DNA of 64,000 bases, taken from Prorocentrum cordatum (lineage: Eukaryota; Sar; Dinophyceae; Prorocentrales; Prorocentraceae). Location: assembly GCA_963575745.1 (NCBI GenBank), contig CAUYUJ010005636.1:177001-241000 (forward strand), written 5' to 3'. Made by a program: the position numbers and the translations under genes. Position 1 is the first letter of the stretch; each line of letters opens with the position of its first letter. Shown here one piece after another: positions 12,181-23,155 of this stretch. A model generated the notes under the pieces. That model was not told the origin of the DNA, did no database searches, and saw only the letters and a program-made list of their open reading frames with translations.

Positions 12181-13060
12181 GGAAGACGGCGACGATGTTG
12201 AAGAGGGGGAGGGGAGGGGACGGACGGCGGGGCAGGGAGGAGGGAGCGGGAAAGCAGGATGATGAGTCAGAAGGACAAGGATGAGATCTTTGAACTTTGA
12301 ACAGGACGAGGAGGAACAGGAAGAGGACGAGGAGGAGGAGGAGGAGGAGGAGGAGGATGAGGAGGCGCAGGAAGAGGACGAGGAAGAGGAGGAGGAGGAG
12401 GAGGAGGAGGAGGAGGGTGCCCACGAGGAGGAGGATGAGGAGGAGAAGGAGGGGGAGTGATCAGAAGAAGGCGCATGGGGACGCCGGGGTGTAGACTGAG
12501 GGACGAAAAATGGAGGCCGACCAGGAGGGAGGAGAACCAGGATGGGGGGCGGATGCGAGGCCGAAGTGAGAGTGAAGGCGGAGGCGGCGGAGGACAGCGG
12601 GGGTCTTGGAGGGCGGGGGAGGGAAAATATTAGGAGGCGTGGGAGGCGGAAGCAGGCGCGGAGAGAGGGGGAGGTCAGGTGGAGAGGGGGGGGGCAGGAA
12701 AAGGTGGGGCGGCGGAGGCGGAGGAGGGCGAGGATGAGGACGAGGGCGAGGAGGACGCCGCAGCCCTGCAGGACAACGGGGCCTACGGCAACGCTGGCAG
12801 AGGCGGGCCGCCGCCCCTCGGGCGGAGCGGAGGCTCCGGAAGAGCCCCGCGAGCTATGATTTTGGTCCCTACGGGCTCCCCCCTCCCGTGGGAGTCCTTC
12901 TCATCCTTCCATCCCTCCCCCCATCCCTCCCCTGGGCTTCTGTCACATCGTTCCCTCCTATGTTGTCAGCGGGTTTGTGAACAGACAGGTTGGTGTTTGG
13001 GCGTGGGTTTCTGTGGGCCCATGGGCACCAGTGATTTTTTTTAACTACACTTTGTCGATG
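12181..13060 (+). repeat. GGA/GAGGA purine-rich tract
   Basis: Dense GAGGAGGA and GACGAGGA triplets occur at 12290-12450 and again at 12670-12760, within a purine-rich block that follows copy A. The remainder to 13060 holds no gene I can support. Confidence 0.8.
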
Positions 13061-13301
13061 GCGTGCTGCTTATTGCGATGTAGATTCGTCAACTTCATCA
13101 CACGCTCGTTGATTCGAAAGAGGCAGTGCAGAAGCGAGGTTTGACGCTCCACACTTACATTTCAACCGAGACCAAACGAAGGGGACGCCCCCACGCCCCA
13201 CGTGATGGTTGGAGAGATGAATTTTGGCACCATTCCATACGAAGGTTTCGATTGACCGCGCGACGTAGAGGTTGGACACTGGCTCGGCATATAATGTAAT
13301 A

Positions 13302-13510
13302 ATTTCATCATGGCCCAGAAGCGAGCGAGCCAACAGCGCGTTTTCACTTAATGCACGCCTCCGGCTGTTCGTCGCCAGAGTGACCTTCTTTGTGATGTGG
13401 CAGTGTTGCCTGGTTCTCAAGTCAAGAACTACAGGATTCATGCGCAGCGTGGAGCGGATCATGCTTCGAATAATTGTTGGTAGCCGTCGTCGGCAGTCGA
13501 CCACTGATCG
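13302..13510 (+). pseudogene. Reverse-transcriptase C-terminal fragment (non-LTR type)
   Basis: The plus-strand translation contains LNARLRLF, then a hydrophobic segment ending MWQCCLVLKS, then MRSVERIMLRIIVGSRR. This resembles the stretch after the palm of many non-LTR RTs, where a hydrophobic LYG..W segment is followed by a basic (R)xxLRxIVGxxR motif. No catalytic palm precedes it in any frame, so it is a detached fragment. It seems unrelated to the minus-strand LINEs downstream and belongs with the remnant at 14081-15262. Confidence 0.4.
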
Positions 13511-14080
13511 AGGAGGCCCCCAGCATCAGAGTCAATTTATTTATCTGACGACCACGATAAAAGGGCCACGCACATATTGGTTCCAGAGAGTTGCGTGGGA
13601 GGTAGGCAAACACTTCAATTGTGGGTTCCCAAGTGGGTCCCTACTTGTCAGCACAATGGCTTCAGCAATTGTGAGACGAGAGAGGCTCCTGGGCAGACTG
13701 GTTATTTTGTATGGGGTCTGGTCGGAGATGCAAGGCGCGTAGAGCAAGCTTAATATAAATATGGCGTCGCATCGCATGCCTGGTGGAGCAGAGCGGCGCA
13801 ACCATGTCCACTTCTCCATGTTCGGATTCACGCGGTTGAACCATCACCATTGTGGAATACTATCATATCCAATTGAAGATGCCGAAGAGCATGTGAGAAA
13901 CGGAAACGAGCGAGGAAAGGCAGCGGATACGGGGTGCATTGAAACGTTTCAAGCTGGTGGCCGCAATTTGAAAGACGTGTTCGTAGACGTTTCACGTTCA
14001 CCTTGATCAGAGGCAATGAGCCGCTGGAGTCATGGAGACCTAATTTTATGAAGGCGCCCCTTGGGAGTCATCATCCGATC

Positions 14081-15262
14081 ACGAATTAGCTATTTCTATA
14101 CGAACTCTTCACCATGATTCTCAACAGACTCCTTGAGGCATTGTTGGGGCGCCAACTATCTACAGACCAAGCAGGCTTTCGGAAGGGATGCAGGTGCGAA
14201 GACCACCTAGTTACGCCCACGCCCATTCAGGAGAAAGCAAATCAGTTCAATGTAGATGTTTAGGCTGCCGCGGTGTATTTCGAGACAAGCATTTGACTCT
14301 GCGAACCATTCTGCAATCTGGAACACTTTGAGAGAATAAGGGGTCCCTGCAACGTACTTGCAAGTGTTGAGACGAAGGTGCAGGAGACAAGCTAGACGCG
14401 TTGCATCTGACTGCCAGAGCCGCCCGCTCGACTTGGGCACAAAGCAGGGTGATGAAATGGCATCCATTAGCTTCAACGCAGTGGTTGGGTAGCTCATGCG
14501 AAGACTGAAGTACAAGTGGGGGGCAGCCAGTTGCGGTTTCGAAATGTAGCCGTGGACCTCGACCGATTTACGGTCTGCTGATGGCATTGGTTTTGGCGTC
14601 TATCCCATGCACACGTGCAGTAATGTTGCAAGACTTCAGCAAGCTCGCAGCTGAACTCGGACTCAAGACTCATCCTGGTGAAACCGAAGTCATGGCGAAC
14701 GTGTCGCAGTGTAGAGGTGTGCTACGACAGCGTCACGCAAAGGTGGGCGAAACACAGATAAAGGTATTACCCACCGGCGACAACACGGCGTTCTCTGGCA
14801 GACAGATCACGTTTGGACTCTACCACGACGCGGAAACAAGAAGTCGTACATCGAAAGGTTGGACAGTTCCCGATCGTTTCAAAATGGATTTGTGCAACTA
14901 ACACCACCAATTGTTGTTGTCTCGATTCCGGTTCGTTGGTGTTGTTGTGTTTTGTAATTGATCGTACGGGAGCAGGTCATGGACATTAACAGAACATTTG
15001 AGAAATTAAACGTGGCCGTGCGCCAGATACTCAGGAAGATCGTAGGCGTAGCCAGAGCGCCCGATTAGCTTTAAGTCGGTTGGATATTGCGAGCAACGCA
15101 TCGTGCTGAGCTAAGCAGGAATCTGATAATTACTTGTTTTCCCCATGTGGCCGCAGGCAACGTGCAGCTCAAACGACACTTCCGGAGGAACTTCAGGATT
15201 GCACACAAGCGCATTGGGGACGCATTGTGCTACAGTGGATCCTGTCTGGAAGGAGGTCAACC
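14081..15262 (+). pseudogene. Decayed non-LTR reverse transcriptase
   Basis: RT motifs can be followed on the plus strand through several frames. Finger region at 14114-14240: MILNRLL, then TDQAGFRKGCRCEDHL. A motif-A-like AAVYF at about 14258, where the usual Asp is Tyr. Motif B at 14436-14465: GTKQGDEMAS, against the usual GTKQGDPLSS. A motif-C-like SADGI at about 14576, where the usual ADD has lost its second Asp. Then the thumb (LQDFSKLAAELGLKT, 14625-14680) and a basic tail (RQILRKIVG, about 15022). Both catalytic Asp positions look lost and there are many stops, so this is dead. GTKQGDP-type RTs with this finger motif are typical of element-encoded endonuclease-RT proteins; the exact clade is not assigned. 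Confidence 0.6.
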
Positions 15263-16110
15263 AGGCGCCCCGTGAAGCGATAGACGGGCTGGAAATGTAT
15301 GGTTTCTGTTTTGTTTTGTGTTGAATCTCTTGTCTGGCTCGCGGCGTGAGAATCATCATGAAGGTTCGGTGTGCGAGCCATGAGGACTGGCGCTCGCGAT
15401 AAACGCCAAGAATTGTGAGACTCGTTCGCGCAGCAGCCCGCGCAGGGCGCGTTCTGGCGCATGCTGATCTTGACCTTGATTCATGCGAGGACGACGTTGT
15501 TCATAATGGGAGCGTGGTACGTCATGAGAGTGAGCTGAGAAGACGCGGGGGGAAAAAAACGCGATTGATGGAGCCGAGGCTTCGCCGTGCGCTCGGAACG
15601 GCCTTCCGACGCGCGGGCCAGTCCAATCTTCTTGCCCTCCCCTTTTCCCTCCTTCTCCCCCTTCAGAAGTGGCCTCGCGGGGCATTGTGGCGCGCTGGGT
15701 CACTGGGTCGTCTCATGCGGTCCCTGGAGGGGCTCCCAGGGAACGTTAATCCCTGCGGCGCGCAAGGGCGGGACGGGCGACCACCTATGACGGCAAGGAC
15801 TTCTTGGATTGCTTCGGCCCCGTGACAGCCGTACGCCCCCGCGCTTTCCAACAGGCGGGGGGCCTTTTCAAAGGTTGCCCCCTCGCCCTGTTGCTGTTTC
15901 GGTTCTTTTCCGCGCCGTCAGCGACTGCGTCGCAGAAGCAGCATGCGCAAGGCCTAGAAAGACGGGGTGCGATTGGCCTGCGGACCCCGAGAGGTATTGA
16001 TGGCTTCTCCTGGCGCTATGAGAGGGATGCGGCGTTCACAACACAAGAAATATACAAGTTTGCGAATTTTGTATTCGCCAGCAGTATTCGTTGCGAATTC
16101 GTGCCAATTT

Positions 16111-16175
16111 GCACGAATTCGCTTGCCACCTTGGTGCGGCACTTCCCCCCCCACAAGTGGCAAGCGAATTCGTGC
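16111..16175. repeat. Perfect 19-bp inverted repeat, 27-nt spacer
   Basis: GCACGAATTCGCTTGCCAC at 16111-16129 is exactly reverse-complementary to 16157-16175. A further GCGAATTCGTGC lies just upstream near 16094. The pair could form a hairpin in RNA or single-stranded DNA. Its function is unknown. Confidence 0.9.
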
Positions 16176-16843
16176 ACACACCAAGGTGCAGATTTGCGAT
16201 ATCCGTTGCAGATGCAGGTCGTGTGCCAACGTTTTCAGGGACATGCAGAATCCAAGCTCAAGGGCGACGAGTCGCGACTGGCCTGCGGACCCAGGGGGTG
16301 CTTGTCTGGCGACCCCGCGCGCTCAGGAAGCGGGAGGCAGGGCGGCGGCGAAGAAGCCCTGGAGGGAGCAGAGCAGGGGCACGAGGGCGGTGACGATCTG
16401 CACGGGCCAGCGGCGAAACCCGATCCTAACCTTCCCAGATCAACTGTTCAGGCAACCCGATGGGCGACGGTTCGAAACTCGAGGATCGAGGTTCGAGAGT
16501 TTTTGACCCTCGGGGGCTCTCCTCGTCGCCAGGGCTGGACGCAGCTCGAAAAAATGCTGCGTTTGAACCCTGTCAGAGGTCTGGGGACACAGTTTCAGCG
16601 GAATCCGAAGCGACCCTCGCCGATGAACGATTCAGGCAGTCCGATGGGCGGCAGGGATAGGGCTCGAAATTCGTCGAACACGTAGCGAAATACGAACCCG
16701 ACCCTGGGCTCCTCTCGATTCAGGAGAATCGATGGTTGGCGGGGGTGGGTTTCGCATGTCGCCACCTAGCGGGGGCACTGCGCAAGGGCACGAGCCGAAG
16801 AGGGAAAACCTGCACAACCACAGATGTTCGGAGATCTGCACTG

Positions 16844-16908
16844 ATTTCTTGGATCTGCGCTGGGCCGCCCCTGACGGCGCCGCCGCCTCTGGCGCCGATC
16901 CAAGAAAT
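16844..16908. repeat. 17-bp inverted repeat with one mismatch
   Basis: ATTTCTTGGATCTGCGC (16844-16860) pairs with GCGCCGATCCAAGAAAT (16892-16908) apart from one position. The loop is GC-rich. Confidence 0.8.
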
Positions 16909-17272
16909 CCGAGCTCACATTTGGACGTTTTTGTGTATGCCCGCTGCTTGCTTCCCAATGAGGTCCGCATGCGGTCTGCAGCCCTAACGCGCACACCTGC
17001 GGCTGAGCGGGACGGAGACGGAGCTGATCGGTCGACTTGTTTGCGTCGTGAAGACCAAGTGGGCTCCAGTTCGATCCTTACTTGTGTAATGAAATCGCCA
17101 TCTGGTCGCTTGAAGAACTGTGTAGCACCATCATCGCATTCCTGTCGTCATCTCGCCACCCAGACGCGTGCTCCGCCAATTTGGTGGCGCCACGTTTGCA
17201 TTGCGGTTGTTCTTCCTCAGCGCACGCCGTCCGCGTCCTAGTGTTGGTCCCGAGACGACGCAGGGAAGAGTA

Positions 17273-17308
17273 GGAGGAGGAGGAGGAGGAGGAGGAGGAG
17301 GAGGAGGA
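17273..17308 (+). repeat. (GGA)12 microsatellite
   Basis: Pure GGA triplets on the plus strand. Confidence 0.95.
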
Positions 17309-17618
17309 GAGCTTGCCGTTTTTCGCATTGTTGTTTTGCCGATTCGTCGGGTCTAGGTCCACGATTTGCATAAAGCAACAGTATCGGGAAGATGAACAGC
17401 AGCAAATTCAGGTGGACGGAGAGCAGGAAGGAGGGGGAGGAACGTATGAGGGGAAGGCGAAGGAGGGAGAGAGGGAACGTAATATAATGCAAGCAGTGGG
17501 ATAGGATGGACTTGGATGAGGTTAGACGGTGCGCATTCGATGCTCAAAATGGTACTCAGCACGGGCCGATCGTTCGATTGAGCAAGTCACCTTACGGTCT
17601 ACAGTGCCGGCCGCACGT

Positions 17619-17742
17619 AGGAGGAGGAGGAGGAGGAGGAGGAGGAGGAGGAGGAGGAGGAATAGGAGGAGGGGGAGGAGGAGGGGGAGGAGGAGGAAGA
17701 GAAAGAGGAGGAAGAGGAGGAGGAGGAGGAGGAGGAGGATCA
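17619..17742 (+). repeat. (GGA)n microsatellite next to the LINE-A 3' side
   Basis: About 120 bp of GGA with a few GGG and AGA interruptions. It lies about 175 bp beyond the last recognisable LINE-A coding sequence. A matching GGA array abuts the 5' end of the same element. Confidence 0.95.
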
Positions 17743-17916
17743 GCACGCAGCAAGAAGGAAGGAAGGCTAAGGGTTGGCCGAACCGACCCAACCCAAAACC
17801 TTAGCAGTGTCTGTGTCTCTGTTACGCTGCCCCTCTCAACCCCTTGCAAAGAGGGCGCGCGCGCGGGTGCGGCGCACCTGCTGTAGGCGGCCGCGGCGGG
17901 CGGGCGGCAAGAGAGC

Positions 17917-18234
17917 TCATCCCTCCTGCTCCTGCCCCATCTCCGCCTCCCGCTCCTGCTCCTCAGCTAAAGAGTGCATAAGCTGGTCAAGAGGAATAAA
18001 ACCATTCAGCTGTACTCCCGACTTCTTGGGATGTCTGCCGTCGCAGATCTGCTGCCATGCATATCGGGCTCCACGGTTCTGACTCTCAGCAAAACGCGCA
18101 GGGCAAGGAGAGGTCAAGTTACGTGGGTTCGACAGCATAAGCCTCGCACATCTGACAGGCAATGCTAAAGTTTTCTCCTGTGGCAAAATCCGCAACCACA
18201 AGCTTGTGGCCGTGGCTGTCTGCAGCGAGAATCT
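17917..18234 (-). pseudogene. LINE-A ORF2 C-terminal Cys/His domain
   Basis: Downstream of RNase H two frames together encode GHKLVVADFATGE, then ACQMCEAY, then CPARF, a GARY, and GRHPKKSG, ending at a TGA at 17919-17917. LINE-B carries the same order (GHQV, CTLC, C.G, RY, GRHPKTG) at 36851-37070, so the domain is conserved within the family. The CxxC pairs and the His suggest zinc binding and perhaps nucleic-acid contact during target-primed reverse transcription; that role is inferred. A TGA at 18237-18235 and a frame change near 18120 break the reading frame here. Confidence 0.55.
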
Positions 18235-19833
18235 TCAAGGAGAACTGCCAGTGCACTTCTCGTTGAGCCTCGATTCTTTACTATGGTCAGTCAAGGCTCT
18301 GGTTTTACAAAGCTTGCACACCCAGCCTCTCAGACTCCAGACCCAATCGTGCACAAGGAGACCCCCAGCACCCCTCGACGCGGCAGGAGGACGAGGGGGA
18401 GGAGGCACTGGCTTGGAGCCTGGGGCGGCGGCGGCCCCCACAGGAGGGGAATTTGACTTGCTTGGTTTGGCCAGAGCTTTGCCTCCAGCCGAAGAGGCAA
18501 CTGGAGGCCACTTTGGCAAGACCTTGCAAGCATATCGGAGGAACCGCTGCAATAGTTTAAACCTGTATTCGCTTATCTGCGCATCGGCGGGTGAGGGTTT
18601 GGCCAGCTCGTTGGCAGCCCACTTCGCCCATTTGTCCGCCTCGGCATTGCCTGCGGCCTTCCTCCATTCGTCGGTGTGGCGTTCCAGACTGTCTAAGTCT
18701 TGGTGCGCCTTGACCTTAATTAGGCTGAGGTCTCGATGCCAGCCTGGACTACCTTTAATTAACAGCTTGATCCCAGCGTAGAAATTCCTATGGGACAATG
18801 TTGGGTCGTGCAGCTTGCATGTGCCCGAGTAATCAGCAACAACAGACGTGATGTTGCTGCCGTATCTAACAGCCGCGAGCGCCGCAAGATATTCGGCGGC
18901 AGGCGACGTTTGCGGAAGTTCGCGCCCAACTGGGCCAGCGAGGGCCGCTTGGGCTTCGCCCGAGATGGGGTCGAGAGCTACCACGGCCCATCCCGCGCGA
19001 TGGTGACTTTTGGGACCGTCTTTATAACAGGAGCCGTCAAGGTACAGCTCACCTTGCAGGGCTTGGGCTGGGGTGGCATGAGGGTCAACCGCCCACAGCG
19101 TCGCTTCCTCCAGACCAAGCCCTGGAGGAGCCTGGTTGTCGAAGGTATCCTTAACTCCCAGGCCGGCCTGCAAGTGAGCCCAATCGGCAGTCTTGAGAGT
19201 GTCTATATCTTCAAAGCGTAAGTCTTCGCTGCGATCCGCCGCTGAAACCACACATTCAAACAACCGATGGTACATGCTGTCATGCTGGTGCCCGCATGGG
19301 CATTTCGTATCTACTTCATAGCCAGCCTCGCTGAGACCATACTTGGTCCATATGCTTTGGGAAAGGAAGGCGAGGAGGATGGAGCGTTCGGGGGAGTGGA
19401 GGATGGAAAGGGCAGCAGAGACGCAGACCTGATCCTCCACCTATCCCAGCCGCTGGCTCGCTTGCTCCACCAGCCTGTCCCTCCAGGCTCTCTGTAGTGC
19501 TGCAGAGAGGAGCGCGGGCGACACGGAGGTGAGGATATAGGTCCTGCCGTCCTTATGTTGGTATTTAAAAGGACTTACCGCTTTCCACCCAACCCTTCCG
19601 AGAGACAACAGACAAGCTCCGAAAGGGCCCCGGGACTCCGTCCATCTTTTAGGGGGTGCTTTTAAAATTTGCTCAACCAAATCGCGTAGCTGAGGAACGT
19701 CCAGCCTCCTACGTTGGTCGTTGTTGTTGCCTTCCAAACAATTTTTGCCCACGTCAAGCATGGGCCACATGCTACCTTCCAGGTGGGGTCGTTGAGGAGA
19801 AGGAGGCTGAGAGAGCGAGACCTGGTGGTGCAT
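18235..19833 (-). pseudogene. LINE-A ORF2: RT connection and RNase H
   Basis: One frame runs from about 19833 to 18235 with a single in-frame TAG at 19443-19441. The first part is the post-RT connection, with a CPCG....H...C motif (KCPCGHQHDSMYHRLFEC) typical of the region before RNase H in such elements. The RNase H domain shows LYLDGSC (first Asp), AAEYLAAL (Glu), VADYSG (second Asp) and a late KVKAHQD plus NAEADKWA segment (final acidic residue). The catalytic set looks complete, so RNase H would be intact if the TAG were read. A proline-rich linker and a WVCKLC motif follow. The enzyme would remove the RNA template during element cDNA synthesis. Confidence 0.8.
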
Positions 19834-21180
19834 CTTGGGCCGTTAAAAACGTGGTTTGCGTAGCCCTCACTTCTCCGTCATCCGCTCCTACTACCTCCGT
19901 CCCGTAGTATCCTGCCTGCTGCAGCCCACCTGAGTACAGCTTACTGATGTTAGCCCCTCTTTCTCGAAGGCTGTTGAGTTTGAAGAGGCGCTTGCGCAGC
20001 TTTGCGTGCCGTCCTATTGCTGTAGGCCTGTACTTCTTGTACATTCTGCTGCGCCCAGCGCTGTAGTCAATGCCTAAGTTGGCTGCAGAGTCTAGTGCCT
20101 GTCCGCCTTTAGTTCCGAGGGCCTTGACTATCTGCAACTGCAACTTCTCTGAGGAAGCAAGGACTACTGATTTGTGATCAGCCACAGAGCACTGTAGGTC
20201 TAACTCGATCACCTGTCGCAGGTCATGGGCTGCATCTGTCAGGTTAGTCAGCACCGTCAGCATAGAACTGCTTTGAGCTTGCTGGAGGAAGTCATCGATG
20301 AAGACGCTCAGCTGCACCATGCTGTGCTGGGTCTGCCAGGCGTCTAGTTCGTTGATGCAATAATTTTGAACGAGGTATGTGGCGAAGCTGTCGCCTGCTG
20401 GGATGCCCCTGGTGGTGTAGCCAACGTCAGTGACCATAGACGAGAACGGCACTAGCCTTCTAGACTTTTGCTGGTTAAGAATGACCGGCAAGGTGTGGGT
20501 GCTGAACTTGTTGTGGAGCGCTTTCTGGTACAGGTCCTCTCTGTCCACATGCTCGTAAAAGTTGCTTAGGTCCCACATGATCGTGCCCGTGTGCATGACG
20601 GGGTTGACGTACTGTCCTCTTTCTGCATTTAAGGCCTGCAGATAGACTAGTTCGCAAATTGACCTGCCCGACTGGTGGCACAAAAACCCTCTCTTGTGGT
20701 TCTGTTCCCAAGACTTGGCCACGTGCTGCCTAGCGCGTGCCCATGGCCTGTAAGGGCTGGGGAGCATGCCTATACCTCTGTACTGGGGCTAGCTGCCTGT
20801 CTTCTTGTGATTCGGGGTTATCACCGTCAGAACATCGCGCAGCGGAGTGGAAAAGGTCCCCGGGGCCTCCACGAGTTTGAACAGGGTAGCCATTAGCTCC
20901 AGCCCAACTTGGCCTATCATTTTGAAGTGCACTTGGTGAAAACCGTCCCAAGTCATCCCTGTGGTCTTGGGGAAGGTTTTGGCAGCTGCAAGGATCTGCT
21001 GAGGCTGTAGCGGTGACGGCGGCTCTTCATCTGGGCCCCCCTGAAACAGTGGGCCTTCGTGAGATAAGGACTGCCAGAGCTCCTGCAACCTACCTGCCTC
21101 AGCCTGCAGCAGGTGACTGGGCCTCCCTGACCACCTGCCTCCATGCCTAACTGCCTGCGGCTGCCAGGGGGGGGGGGGAA
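19772..21180 (-). pseudogene. LINE-A ORF2: reverse transcriptase
   Basis: One frame covers the RT palm, with a TAG at 20791-20789. The N-terminal part has KTFPKTTGMTWDGFH and then VITPNHKKTGS just before the stop, followed by a GMLPSPYRPWARAR segment. Motif A is WDLSNFYEHV (Asp present), motif B is RGIPAGDSFATYL, and motif C is VFIDDF (20287-20301), with both Asp present. The thumb follows with a basic LRKRLFKLNSLRERGANI segment. The catalytic triad is therefore intact even though the frame is broken. Near 19830 the reading moves to another frame. An RT of this type would copy the LINE RNA at a nicked target site. Confidence 0.85.
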
Positions 21181-21704
21181 CTGCGAGAGTAGGCGTGTGC
21201 TTTACCCGCTCCTCCTTGCATGGCCTCGGCCACCCAGTCCCTCCACTGCTTGTTGCTGTCGCTGGCGCTCTGCCTCTCCTCCTGGCTGATGCTGCTCTCC
21301 AGCTCATCTAAGAAATCAACCAACATGCGATCGACCAACTCGGCGTTGAGGCACCCGGCCTGGCAGTCCAGACCGATGGCCAGCAGGAGGTTCCTAAACG
21401 TATCGAGGGCTTGCTGGAGTGACCCAGAGTTGCTGCGTTGCCGGGGCGGGGGCTGAACCTCCGCTAAGGCCCAGTTGACGTCAAGTCTGGAAATGCTGGC
21501 CATCCCGAAATCCTCAAGATCCGAATCGTCATCGTTGCTCTTGCCCGCGAAGAAGGCCCTAGCTTCCTGCGCTTTGCCCCGAAGCCAGATCAGAGGTTTC
21601 GCCAGGGAGCCCCAAACCCAAGACTTCTGGTGCTTCTTCTGGAAGGCCGTGGCGGGGACCAATTTCACCGTAGGGGGTTTGCCGCGAAGAGACGGTTGAC
21701 GAAG
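21147..21704 (-). pseudogene. LINE-A ORF2: endonuclease-RT linker
   Basis: This frame follows the endonuclease in the same register after a TAA at 21707-21705. It encodes a mixed, partly acidic sequence (KSNDDDSDLEDFGM) with no motif I recognise. Near 21180, at a run of 11 G on the plus strand, the register shifts to that of the RT. The run could be a sequencing or assembly length error, so this frameshift may not be real. Confidence 0.6.
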
Positions 21705-22611
21705 TTACGTATCCATGCTCTTAGCAATTGCCTGCTCCATGTCCTGGACCAGGGCCTGGTGCGCTGCATCCAGGGCTGCTTGCTTGGTTGCCATGCTGTG
21801 CTTGACCACCTCGCCTTCCTCTGTGAAAAACAACTCCTCCGCCTTCCTCATCGCCGCCGTCGCTGCCGTCCAAGGAAGCTGCTGCAGGAGAGGGCCGAAG
21901 GGGAAGCTGCGGGGGAGCTGCTGAGGCTGCTGCAATACTGGAATAAAATACCGCCCACTTTTCAGTTCCAACTGCACGACTCTGCGCAGGGTCAAGGGGT
22001 ATTCGAGGATGCTGGTCTCTACCACTCTGTCATCCAAGGCCTCTGACACAAGAAAGGAATCCAATATCGACCTGCTCTTCTTGGCAACATGCGTGGGCTT
22101 AGTAGTACTATGAATCCGCACTGTCGCTCTCACCACAAAGTCTGACTACAACAAGGTGGCCGGAGTAAGGTTAAAGTCACCTCCCATCATCATCGGCATC
22201 CGGCACTGCTGTTGGATCTCTCCCGCTGCTGCTAGCAACTGGGCATTTCTCTGAGACATACCGTCCGAGTCATAGAGATTGATCGAAACAACTGCCAGCT
22301 GGCCTAAGCCAGGTGCCTCAACAGCAACTGCTGTCAGGCGATGAGGACTTTCAATATGAGGTAGTGTGATAGAACGAACACCAAAGTTTAGACCTGCTCG
22401 AATCAAGATCGCGGTGCCCCCCGAGGGGCGCTCTTGGTCTGTCAAGCGAGCTGGCGTGACGATAGCATGCCAGCCCTGAGAGCTGGCCCATGTAGTAGCC
22501 GATGTGATTGCCTCTGGCTGCCAGAGGCGAACTTCTTGCGCTAGCACAATTCGACGGGCCCTGCAAAAGGAGAGGTAACAAAATCTGTTACTGCCCGCCA
22601 GCAGCTGCCAT
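21705..22611 (-). pseudogene. LINE-A ORF2: AP-type endonuclease, main part
   Basis: The endonuclease/exonuclease/phosphatase fold is recognisable from VLAQEVRL (catalytic Gln-Glu), GGTAILIR, VVSINLYDSDG, MMGGDFNLTP (the GGDFN motif, 22159-22182) and SRSILDSFLVS (terminal S.xD.F motif). A TAG at 22148-22146 lies between GGDFNLTP and the final motif in the same frame. The first strand, with the catalytic Asn, lies beyond the copia insertion at 30266-30326. A one-base register change lies between the insertion point and VLAQEV. The enzyme would nick the target DNA for LINE insertion. Confidence 0.8.
22607..22611 (+). repeat. Target-site duplication of the copia element, left
   Basis: GCCAT directly before the left LTR, identical to 30261-30265. 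Confidence 0.95.
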
Positions 22612-22893
22612 TGTGAATCGGTCGAAGCACTCTAAGTCTTCAATGGTAGTCGAATCGAAGTTCCTCGAACACCCTCGTCCACAATCGCTCTGCGTGCAGG
22701 GAGGGTGATGATATCGTTTCTGGTCAGTCGAGAGGCCTCTCGAGCTCAAACGGCAACAGTGCTTGCTCCTTTCTATCATGCCTGCTTTATACATGCTGCC
22801 ACGCTGCTGGGGGGGGGGGGGGGGGAGAGTGCTTGCTCTAACATATTAGTCAGAAACACCTCTGAAAACACATTGTACGGAGTGCAATTCACA
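22612..22893 (-). repeat. 3' LTR of copia element
   Basis: 282 bp with TG...CA ends and a 7-bp terminal inverted repeat. It contains a run of 17 G (plus strand, 22809-22825), against 7 in the partner, and a perfect 16-bp palindrome TCGAGAGGCCTCTCGA at 22728-22743. It lacks an 18-bp segment that the 5' LTR has. Confidence 0.97.
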
Positions 22894-23155
22894 CTGGTAA
22901 GAAAGGGAACGAAAACGCGTAAAACTCTCACCTCAATTACATGACAAATAAAAGAACACCACAGCAGCTCGCAGATCATTATCGTCGGCTCGACCGCCCA
23001 AACTGGCGCCCAGACGCCAACTCTGCCTTGCTCGAGAGAAACTGCGCCAAACAAAGTAGTCGCATACCTCTGCTGAAATAGCTTCATTGAGAGAATGGGG
23101 AAAGAAAAGGCACGAGACTGGAACAGGATGCAAATCAAGATTTGCCGGGGCACCG

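Larger units (their letters stand above)
15263..17272. other. No supported gene; two notable inverted repeats
   Basis: The open frames are short and overlap on both strands. The region holds a perfect 19-bp inverted repeat (16111-16175) and a 17-bp one with a single mismatch (16844-16908). Repeated phrases occur too: CTGCGGACCC near 15979 and 16281, and CAGGCA.(T/C)CCGATGGGCG near 16450 and 16633. Confidence 0.45.

Noticed and set aside
16473-16500. GGTTCGAAACTCG resembling a tRNA B box
   Set aside because: No A box or cloverleaf could be drawn around it.
22894-22960. Polypurine tract for the copia element
   Set aside because: The coding strand here is pyrimidine-rich; no clear tract was seen next to the 3' LTR.
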